Assembly (NCBI GenBank): GCA_009746045.1
Contig: RPFO01001613.1
Coordinates: 1-64,000, forward strand
Direction: 5' to 3'
DNA length: 64,000 bases
DNA from: Mesostigma viride
Lineage: Eukaryota > Streptophyta > Mesostigmatophyceae > Mesostigmatales > Mesostigmataceae
Made by a program: the position numbers and the translations under genes. Shown piece by piece: positions 54,867 to 62,845 of the stretch. The stretch's first letter is position 1, and each line of letters opens with the position of its first letter. Under the pieces are notes generated by a model, which ran no database searches, had not been told where the DNA came from, and saw only the letters and a list, made by a program, of their open reading frames with translations.

Positions 54867-55220
54867 ATGAACAAGTGTCGCAAGGAGAAGGCCGCCATTA
54901 CCAACTCCGATAAGGCGCTGCTCGGAGTGTTGCTGTCCGGCATGAAACAGGGGTGGAGCGCGTCGCTGGACGGAGAAGGCAACGTGGTGTTCGAAGTGCC
55001 AGAAGACGACGAGATGCCGCACACGGACGTGTGCATGAACCAGCATTTTGTGGGCGGCGGCGAGCAATTCGATACTGATCACGACGGCATCTTCGATTTG
55101 ATCGCGCACGTCATGTCGTCCGGGTTGAAGCCCCCGGCCGCAGCACAAGGCATCGACAAGGTTATACAGGTCGGAAACCGCAAGCTGAGACTGACGGTCT
55201 CTGTGCGCGAGGAGGATTGA
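54867..55220 (+). CDS. Hypothetical protein, 117 residues
   Basis: Starts MNKCRKEKAAITNSDKALLG. It looks alpha/beta, with an acidic loop (VPEDDEMPHTD) and a final strand pair (KVIQVGNRKLRLTVSVREED). It is divergent from the gene at 54776 (90 bp between starts) and followed after 71 bp by the LysM gene. No family is recognised. Confidence 0.65.
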   Translation: MNKCRKEKAAITNSDKALLGVLLSGMKQGWSASLDGEGNVVFEVPEDDEMPHTDVCMNQHFVGGGEQFDTDHDGIFDLIAHVMSSGLKPPAAAQGIDKVIQVGNRKLRLTVSVREED

Positions 55221-55291
55221 TAAGCACCCCTTATGTGTTAATAACCAATCGCGTTTTACATTGCAATAATTTGTATGCGTCTAATAGGAAC

Positions 55292-55803
55292 ATGGACGAA
55301 GAGGCACAAAACATACTGTCCACATTCATAAAGGAGGCCAACCTGCCCCCGCCTCAACCCAAACTGCAGACGGGCCCTACTGCCGCCAACCCCGCCAACC
55401 GCCATCAATACATAGTGAAAATGGGGGACACCTGGGAATCCATAGCCAGCGCCGCAGGGGTGCAGGTCACCGAGCTCATAGCCAAGAACATTCACGTGCA
55501 CCCCCGCTACCTATCACCGGGCGACGTGCTGATAATACCCCAGGAGATGACGTCCGAGGACTTTGCCAGGATCATCCTCAACCAAGGAAACAAAGTGTCT
55601 GTGTCTCGCGCCCAGGAGCCACACCGGCAGCGGGGCGCGGAAGCCCAATCCTCGCTTGGCGCCACGACAGTGGGGGGGGGAGAGAGGACCTGCTGAACAA
55701 CATCCTGGCACTCAGTGGTGTGCCCGTGGAAGTCGCGGCACCGATCGTGGAGAGCATGGCGCGGTCGTCGGCGGGGAGTGCGGCGTCCGCGTTTACGTCA
55801 TGA
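55292..55803 (+). CDS. LysM-domain protein (frame broken at a G9 run)
   Basis: Starts MDEEAQNILSTFIKEAN at 55292. A Pro-rich linker is followed by one LysM domain at about 45-90: YIVKMGDTWESIASAAG, then VTELIAKNIHVHP and LSPGDVLIIP, a textbook match. LysM binds N-acetylglucosamine polymers such as chitin or peptidoglycan, so it may be a virion surface or cell-wall contact protein. At a G9 run (55672-55680) the written frame ends early; a -1 shift gives EDLLNNILALSGVPVEV and a TGA at 55801. One added base gives 170 residues. The end overlaps the convergent capsid gene by 11 bp. Confidence 0.8.
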
Positions 55804-57455
55804 AGACCTTCCTGCCGTGGCCCTGGCTGACCTCGAACATGTTCATGGTGCGCGCGTAGATGTGGATGTGCCCGTCGGACATGACCGCGCCCTCCTTGAG
55901 CCCCGGTATCTGCTTGAAATAAAGCCGCAGAGAAGCCCTGTCGATCTTGCTCAAGTTTATGCTGCCGTTCGGGTCGGTGGACTCGGGCCTGAAGCAGAAC
56001 GGCATCACAAACAGGTTCTGGTTGAAGTTGTTCGTAGGCCCGTTGGAGTGGAACTCGAAGGGAAGGTAAAACCCGAACCAAAGAGGGTCGCGGGGGGGGA
56101 CCACAGGTCCTTCCCGTTGATAGCGAACGTGGCCCTGTCGAATAGCGTGTCGTCGATCTGGGCCCAGTCCTCCGTCTTCCCCGGGACAAAGTACCCGCGC
56201 GAGTCCCACCGCAAATCCTTCTTACCGACCATGGGGCGGTTGGCCTCGAAATTCCAGAACTTGACGTTGTCCACAAGCTGCCCGTCGCCGGTGATCGTGC
56301 GATAGTCGGCCCTGTAAAAAAAGATGAGCTCCTTGCACGGGCCGGAGAACTTGTCGAGCGGGATCTCCTTGTACAGCTTGTCCGTCGTTTTGATGGGAAC
56401 GGACAGGTGCTGGGTCTCCGTTATCAGCCACGAATTGTGCGACCTCATGAACTGCTCCCTCTCGAACGCGTCCAGGAAAACGTAGCGGGTCACGAGGCCC
56501 ACCTTCTTCAGCTCGCCCCCAACGTCGAGGTCCTTCAGCAGGCGCCCGGCGGGGTCGCGAGTCAGGTTACCGGTTCCCACCGGGTCCTCATAGAATAGCG
56601 GCACGTCCTTCAACATCCACCTCTCTGGATTAGGGCTGGGTAGGGTGATCGGGGGCTGGCGTTGGGGTCCACGAAAAAGGTGGCCTTCTCGTGGTATTTT
56701 AAGTACGACGAAAGCAGCGGGCGGGGGCTCAACTTCACGCGCACCTCCATCTCGTGGTACTGCAGCGCGCTGATAGGAAGCGCGTGGCCCTGGCTCTCGG
56801 AAAAGTAGAACTGGATCGGGATGTAGATGTGCTGGTCGTGCTGCGTGCCGATATTGAACCCCCCGCCGTTGTCATCGGGGGTGTTGAGCACCACGCTGTT
56901 GGACTGGGTGTGGACCAGCGAGTCCCACACGTACATGAAGTCCCCCGTCACGCTGTCCACCATCTGGTTGCCCACCCACAATTCCACCTTCTCCGGCAAC
57001 ACGTACCCCATCGAACGCATCCACGACTCGTTGAACATGTCGTGGGTCACGCCCTTGTACCCCAACTGTGCACTGCGAGGGACCTTGCTGGCGTCCAGGG
57101 CCACCGTGATGTCGACGGTAGCCGTGGAATTCGTGGCGGTGTACCGCATGGTAGCCGGGTCCACGAACTTCACGTCGTTCACCGTGTGCTCCATCGTGCC
57201 ATAGTTCAACTTGTTCACGTGGAAGTACAGGTACATCTTGGTGATCAGGTCGCCGATCCTGGGAACGACGAAGCGAACCTCCGACCCGTACTCCGCCTTG
57301 TTGACGGGGTTGAGCTGGACGTCGGTCCAACTGTAATTGGTGTGGCGGCTATACACGTGCTTGAAGTACGTCTTCTCGGGCAGCGCGGTGAGGTGCTCGT
57401 CAAACGTCCCCTTGGAATGCAGCCAGGTGACCGGCGCGCTCAGGTCTTGAGACAT
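55793..57455 (-). CDS. NCLDV major capsid protein paralog 2 (two frame breaks at C runs)
   Basis: Starts MSQDLSAPVTWLHSKGTFD at 57455. Capsid signatures: HVYSRHTNYSWTDVQ near the N-terminus, VPRIGDLITKMYLYFHV, VELWVGNQMVD, ISALQYHEMEVRVKLSP (end of the first jelly roll), RYVFLDAFEREQFM, KELIFFYR and, near the end, INLSKIDRASLRLY and HIHIYART. Breaks occur at a C5 run (plus-strand G at 56651-56655) and a C8 run (56092-56099), both -1. Two added bases give 554 residues, a normal capsid length. It differs clearly from the capsid protein encoded next door, so it is an old paralog, perhaps a minor capsid form. It forms capsomer trimers in the icosahedral shell. Confidence 0.88.
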
Positions 57456-57554
57456 TGACGCATTTCATACATCGCGTGCGATAATTTGTGTGTGGCCCCA
57501 ACCGCGTTACTGCACGAACGATTTTTTTTCTCCGCAAACACTATACATCACAAC
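57456..57554. promoter_or_regulatory. Shared promoter between the two capsid genes
   Basis: 99 bp between divergent capsid starts. It contains ataatttgtg, a T8 run and actatacatcac close to the plus-strand ATG. Both capsid genes are probably late genes under VLTF2/VLTF3 control; no late motif can be proved here. Confidence 0.4.
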
Positions 57555-60043
57555 ATGGCATCCGCGATCATGCAACTCCACGCGAAAGGGTCGCAGGACA
57601 TCGCGACCATCGTGAACCCCGAAATCACCTTTTGGAAGACTGTGTACCCGCGCCACACCAACTTCGCGTGGGACGACGCCATCATCACACAGAGCACCGG
57701 GACGTCCGACTACGGCCAGCTCGTGGAGTTTAAGCTCCCGCGGTCGGGCGACCTCGTCACCAACTGCACGCTGCTGGTGGAGATGGACAGGCTCGGCAAT
57801 TGGGAGAATAAGTTCTCGCCGTACATCCAGGACTTCGGGCGCGCGCTCATCGACTATGTGGAGCTCACCATCGGCGGGTACCAGATCGAGAGGATCACCG
57901 GCGACATGCTGCATATCCACGATATAACCACCAGGCCGGACTACCAGAGCTACGTCAAGAACATGCCCGTCCAGCACGGCGGCTCCATCTCCTTCAACTC
58001 GAACGGCACCGTCAAGGAGCAGTACAACAACAGGAACAAGCAGATCCTGTACCTGCCCCTCGAGTTCAGTTTCACTCGCGACCCGGGCCTCGCACTCCCC
58101 ATGATCGCGCTGCAGTACCACGAGGTGCGCGTCAAGGTGAAGCTCAGCCCTGCCGACAAGATCTTCACGCGCTTTCAGCTGCGAACCCCGAACCCCACGG
58201 CCGACTTTAACCCCAGGTTCAACACGGCTAGCACCATTGATCAGATGGGGTTGCGGGACACCATCCGGTCGCTGTACCTGCGCGGCATCTACGGCGACGA
58301 GATGTCGCAGCTCATCATCGATACAGAAGACCTCTCGCCCGTCAACTATGTCATCCAGAACGCCTTGTACACCGACAAGCTTGTGAGTTTATCCGTGGGC
58401 ACGGGCACCAGTGCCGGGGTCATCTCTTTCGGTCTAGCCGCGTATGCCGGCAAGACCTTCAAAATCCTGCCTGTCATGGTGCCTGACGCAGAAAAGTACG
58501 TCCTAGGTACACCGACGGTCACTGCGAACAGCAGGAGCACGTGGGTCGCCACCCCCCCGAAACTCTCCGTCCGCCTCATGTGCAGGTACATCTACCTGGA
58601 CGACTTTGAGCGCAGGCAGTTCGCCGTCAACACCCACGAGTACCTCGTGACCGAGTACCAGCACCACCAGCACTTCGTCACCGCCGGCGTCGACCAGGTG
58701 TCCATCGACCTCAAGTTCAACCACCCGACCAAGGAGCTCCTGTTCTTCTACCGCCCGGACGAGTGGTGGGGCGAGGACCCATCATCGTACAAAAACTACA
58801 CAGGGTACTGGTCGTTCGCCAACCCCAACTCCGCGTTCGGGGACGGACACCTGTTCGGCAGCGCGAACCTCGTGCTGAACTCGCAGAACGTGTACGGTGA
58901 CGGCCGCGACCCGGTGTACTTCTCGTCGTTGATCCCGGCCCATTTCCACAAGCACGCGTGGGATGACCGCATTTACACCATCCCGTTCGCTCTGGATCCG
59001 GACTCGTGGAAGCCCACCGGATCTCTGAACATGTCCAGGCTCGATGACGTCAAGCTGGTGCTGAAGAGGACCGGCCCGCTCGAACCGGGGTGTATAGTTA
59101 CGTTAAATAGTGCCGGAACCTTTTGCCCACTGAGGCAAATCGGGCCGGAACACTATTTTGCCCGGAATAACCACTTCCGAGCACCCAAGTTAATTCGGCC
59201 GAATTAACTTGGGTGCTTCCGGCACTATTTAACGTAACTAAAACCTGGCCTCGTGGAGGGGGGACGAAGAGCCCGAGACATCCGCCTAGGCTGCTGAGCA
59301 CGCACCACTAAATGCGCCGGAGCTGCCTCAGTGAGGATTCGAACCCCTGACCTCCAAGGTGCACAGGTTTTAGTTACGTTAAATAATGCCGGAACCTTTT
59401 GCCCACTGAGGCAAATCGGGCCGGAACACTATTTTGCCCGGAATAACCACTTCCGAGCACCCAAGTTAATTCGGCCAGGGGTTGGTTTTAGTTACGCCCC
59501 AAGTAGCACCCAAGTTAATTCGGCCGAATTAACTTGGGTGCTCGGAAGTGGTTATTCCGGGCAAAAATAGTGTTACGGACCGATTTGCCTCAGGCGGCAA
59601 AAGGTTCCGGCACTATTTAACGTAACTAAAACCTGTGCACCTTGGAGGTCAGGGGTTCGAATCCTCACTGAGGCAGCTCCGGCGCATTTAGTGGTGCGTG
59701 CTCAGCAGCCTAGGCGGATGTCTCGGGCTCTTCGTCCCCCCTCCACGAGGCCAGGTTTTAGTTACGTTAAATAGTGCCGGAACCTTTTGCCCACTGAGGC
59801 AAATCGGGCCGGAACACTATTTTGCCCGGAATAACCACTTCCGAGCACCCAAGTTAATTCGGCCGAATTAACTTGGGTGCTCGGAAGTGGTTATTCCGGG
59901 CAAAATAGTGTTCCGGCCCGATTTGCCTCAGTGGGCAAAAGGTTCCGGCACTATTTAACGTAACTTGTATCCACGTGTACGCCAAGAACTTTAACGTCAT
60001 CAAGATCCAGAACGGTATGGGAGGAAAGAGGTACGCGTCCTAA
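57555..60043 (+). pseudogene. NCLDV major capsid protein 1, interrupted near its C-terminus by an 870-bp element
   Basis: Starts MASAIMQLHAKGSQDIATI at 57555. Strong capsid signatures: FWKTVYPRHTNFAWDD, FKLPRSGDLVTNCTLLVEMD, YVELTIGGYQIERITGDML, IALQYHEVRVKVKLSP, CRYIYLDDFERRQFAVNTHEY, KELLFFYRPDEWW, IPFALDPDSWKPTGSLNMSR. The frame is intact for about 513 codons, then meets the foldback element at 59096. As written it reads on into the element and stops at 59207. The true last 24 codons lie beyond the element (59966-60043) and end GGKRYAS. The element is flanked by TGTAT, so removal would restore the frame exactly. A product with an altered tail may still fold; that is unknown. Confidence 0.9.
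59096..59965. mobile_element. Nested-palindrome (foldback) transposable element
   Basis: 870 bp with target duplication TGTAT (59091-59095 and 59966-59970) and ends AGTTACGTTAAAT...ATTTAACGTAACT. The building block A is a palindrome of about 207 bp (complete copy at 59759-59965, centre at ggccgaattaac). Shorter or rearranged A copies lie at 59096-59239 and 59372-59626. Between them sits a 132-bp segment B (59240-59371) and its exact inverse (59627-59758), so the whole is a hairpin of hairpins. B contains GGTTCGAATCC (59654-59664, and inverted at 59335-59345), a perfect RNA polymerase III B box as in tRNA T-arms. There is no protein frame. It is non-autonomous. Confidence 0.9.
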
Positions 60044-60066
60044 GCGTCCCATAGCATAATAAGAAG

Positions 60067-60867
60067 ATGGACGTTCGTCCAGGACGGGCGACTCTGCCCC
60101 TTTTCAGCGTCGTCCACGAAGACGACAGGTACCTATATTTCGAGATGGAAAACTCCCCTCTTGCTGGCAAAGTGAGAGTAGCAAAGGAAACAAGGTACGT
60201 CAATGGCCAGGACTTCTGCGACGTCCTGTCCATGGGCAAGAAGAAGATAAAGACATTCACGAGGACAAAGGCGTTCGAGGACTTACTGGATGCGATGAAG
60301 GTCCACCTCGGCGTCCAGCACCTCGTGGAGCGCGTGCAAGGAGGGACACCGTCCATGCAAGGGACGTGGATGCACACCTCGCTCATATGGCACGTTGCCG
60401 CCTGGATTAGCCCCGTGTTCGCCGTTGCCGCCATGGACTGGGCGGACAGCTTCTACAACACCCCCTCGTGTCCCAAGGGGTGCATGGAGACGCTCGCATT
60501 CAGAATGGTCGAGGAAGCCGCGAGGCAGTCAATGCAGCGATCCGAAGCGGACGTGAGAGACGCCGTGGCCCTGTGCGTGCGGGGGCAGGTAGAAGTGAAA
60601 GTCGGGGACACCAACATGAGGGCCGACATCGTCAGCCACAAGTGCAGTATGATAATCGAAGTGAAAGAGGTCGCGCGATGGACCGACGCCGTAGGCCAGC
60701 TGCTGGTGTACGGACACCACTTCCCCGGTCTCACGAAGGTCATCGTGGTGTTTGACAGGGACGGGAAGGACATCGCGGAAGAACACATCGAAGGGATGGA
60801 ATTCCACGTGCAAGGACTCGACATGATGGTCTGCACCGAGCAGTATTTTCACAAGTACCGCGCGTAA
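60067..60867 (+). CDS. KilA-N domain fused to a PD-(D/E)XK nuclease-like domain
   Basis: 266 residues. KilA-N region at about 30-135: VAKETRYVNGQDFCDVLSMG, then WMHTSLIWHVAAWISPVFAV and MDWADSFY, which fit the family's N-terminal strand and the wvHP..a.wiSp.Fa segment. The C-terminal region (about 165-245) has RADIV followed by SMIIEVKEVARWTDAVGQLL, a PD-(D/E)XK pattern in which D, then E-V-K, then Q are the likely catalytic residues. This would give DNA binding plus cleavage, for instance in repair, recombination or host DNA degradation. The frame is intact. The gene is 23 bp after the capsid stop. Confidence 0.75.
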   Translation: MDVRPGRATLPLFSVVHEDDRYLYFEMENSPLAGKVRVAKETRYVNGQDFCDVLSMGKKKIKTFTRTKAFEDLLDAMKVHLGVQHLVERVQGGTPSMQGTWMHTSLIWHVAAWISPVFAVAAMDWADSFYNTPSCPKGCMETLAFRMVEEAARQSMQRSEADVRDAVALCVRGQVEVKVGDTNMRADIVSHKCSMIIEVKEVARWTDAVGQLLVYGHHFPGLTKVIVVFDRDGKDIAEEHIEGMEFHVQGLDMMVCTEQYFHKYRA

Positions 60868-60879
60868 CAGTCATTACCT

Positions 60880-60885
60880 AATAAA
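60880..60885 (+). terminator. AATAAA polyadenylation-type signal
   Basis: It lies 12 bp after the stop at 60867. Confidence 0.5.
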
Positions 60886-60917
60886 ACTTTCTTTGTCTAC
60901 ATTATAAACGCCTCGCC

Positions 60918-62792
60918 ATGGTTAACATATCGCAAGTCCCCGGTTTCAGGGGTCTATATTTGAATACGTCCGTGTCAATCGACGGTTCTCTTAAGAATCT
61001 AAACACGGTCCCAATCATTACGTGGCCAGATCTCACAGTCACAAATAGCGTACCGATCTCGATGATCACAGGCAACAAATTCTGCAAACTGTTCATGCCC
61101 GTGTGGACTCCACTGTTTACCAACGGGTTCGTCTACGTCGATTCCATCACCCTAAACAATGATCGCATCGACAACGCGTCCGTCACTATGACGCAAGTGA
61201 GCGGTGGCTATGACATATCGCTGGGTTTCCTGTATGAGACACTTCGGAACAACCAACACGACCTCGCGATGGCCACTGAAAACCAGGTGGTGAGATTCAC
61301 CATACCGGAAAACAGGTACAGAATGGACGGGCAGGTCGTCGACACCACCACGGATGTGTCTATCACGTTCACCCCGTACGTCGCCCCCCCGCGAGCGGCT
61401 GCTATCACCGAAGCCTTGTTCAACTCGTACGACAGCGCGGGCGTGTTGCGGAAATCGCAGGGGTTGGTGACGGACCCGCTGTTTCCGAAGTTTGATTCGA
61501 TCGACGTGAACGACATTGTCGGTGGCGACGTCTGTTCCCTTGTTATCAGCGCACAATTTGGTTACGAGACGCCAGAAAACCCGTTCACGGTCGAGTACAA
61601 GATAGACGGCACGAGGTTTGGAGATTTCCACGTCCAAGCGCAGAAAAACGGCAAGTTTACCGTGGATATGTCGTCCATGTACCAGACTGTCAAGGATGGG
61701 GGGCACGACATGAGAATAACAGAGTCCCAGCTACTGACCTTCACTCTGCCGAGCTATCCTCAGATAATCAACGGGGTGGCGGAGTCCATGTTGCCGATCG
61801 ACATTCAGATACACCTAATTAACCCGCTCGTTACGGTATATAGACAGAGCTTGAAACGCAACGTCGCCGGTCTGATCAATGGACTGACCGACGTGGTGCT
61901 CGACGTCTCCGATAATGGGGCTTCGCGCGACCGGTTGGTCATCGCCGGGAAGGGATTGTTCATCTCATCTCCCGTCTACGTCTCTCAAATAGCGCCGTTG
62001 GCAAATCCCGACCCGCCCACCGAAGTATCCCTGCTATTCAGGACACCTTACCCTATAATGATCCTATCGCCGCCGCTCAAAGCCCCGTACAAGATAGACA
62101 ATGTCGTGTTTGGACATGGCGACGTGACGGCGGACGCCGAGGGTCTAAAGGTCACCTTCCACGACCCGTATTCCAGCGCCATGGACTCCGGATACGACAT
62201 GTTCGCAAGAGAATCGCAACACCTGTCACTTATGATACCACCACGCAGAATTTTGGTAGCGGACAGAATAGTGTCAAATGTGATACCTTTCGGATTCAAC
62301 CTGCTGAGAGGCGTCGGGGACAACAACGAGTTTCAAACCGCGTTGGACGGGGTTACCAGCGTTCGATTAAAGGTGACGCAGTTTGACGGCACTCTGGTGA
62401 CCACTGACATAGCGTCGTTGCCATTATTGGAAATGTCCACTGTTTTCGTTAACCAGCTAGTGCCACACAAAGGCGCCGAGGTCGCATTGGAATTCGTGAC
62501 AAGCTCCGTCGTCACCGTGACCGCCGCGCTTAATATCTCGTTCATGATTGACGGTGTCCAGTTCGGTACTGCCGCTGTCAGCGCGGCCGGAAACGCCGTC
62601 AGGGTCGACATCGGCGCGCTTTATGCAAAGGTTCTCGCGTCGCCGTCGACCGGGTATGACCTTTTCACAAAGCGTTTCCAGGAGTTGACGTTTACGCTGC
62701 CCGCGTCGTCAATCTCGCTGGGTGAAACCCCAGACATCTCAGTGGTCAAAGATGCATTCTCGTTTGCGCTTCCAATCCACCTAGCCGATTGA
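60918..62792 (+). CDS. Putative virion protein with fourfold beta-rich repeat
   Basis: 624 residues starting MVNISQVPGFRGLYLNTSV. Four modules of about 150 residues each end with a similar signature: a short strand, Y/MY....., HD or YD, F/MA.e.Q.l.FtiP. Examples are HDLAMATENQVVRFTIP, HDMRITESQLLTFTLP, YDMFARESQHLSLMIP and YDLFTKRFQELTFTLP. Each module begins with strands containing PFTVEYKIDGTRFG-like sequence (YKIDGTRFGDF, YKIDNVVFGHG, FMIDGVQFGTA). The sequence is rich in Val, Thr, Ile and Asp, as in beta-sandwich surface proteins. There is no signal peptide. It is probably a virion surface or fibre protein; no family is recognised. Confidence 0.7.
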   Translation: MVNISQVPGFRGLYLNTSVSIDGSLKNLNTVPIITWPDLTVTNSVPISMITGNKFCKLFMPVWTPLFTNGFVYVDSITLNNDRIDNASVTMTQVSGGYDISLGFLYETLRNNQHDLAMATENQVVRFTIPENRYRMDGQVVDTTTDVSITFTPYVAPPRAAAITEALFNSYDSAGVLRKSQGLVTDPLFPKFDSIDVNDIVGGDVCSLVISAQFGYETPENPFTVEYKIDGTRFGDFHVQAQKNGKFTVDMSSMYQTVKDGGHDMRITESQLLTFTLPSYPQIINGVAESMLPIDIQIHLINPLVTVYRQSLKRNVAGLINGLTDVVLDVSDNGASRDRLVIAGKGLFISSPVYVSQIAPLANPDPPTEVSLLFRTPYPIMILSPPLKAPYKIDNVVFGHGDVTADAEGLKVTFHDPYSSAMDSGYDMFARESQHLSLMIPPRRILVADRIVSNVIPFGFNLLRGVGDNNEFQTALDGVTSVRLKVTQFDGTLVTTDIASLPLLEMSTVFVNQLVPHKGAEVALEFVTSSVVTVTAALNISFMIDGVQFGTAAVSAAGNAVRVDIGALYAKVLASPSTGYDLFTKRFQELTFTLPASSISLGETPDISVVKDAFSFALPIHLAD

Positions 62793-62845
62793 TGTGTGTC
62801 GGCGGGACCCGGTGATTTTTTTAATCTAACCATCATGGTAACAAC

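Noticed and set aside
57486..57554. Longer N-terminus for capsid protein 1 starting at 57486
   Set aside because: The family starts close to the ATG at 57555 (MASAIMQLH); the upstream part is the divergent promoter.
59240..59758. tRNA gene suggested by GGTTCGAATCC
   Set aside because: Only a T-arm/B-box-like piece is present; no acceptor, D-arm or anticodon arm can be folded around it.
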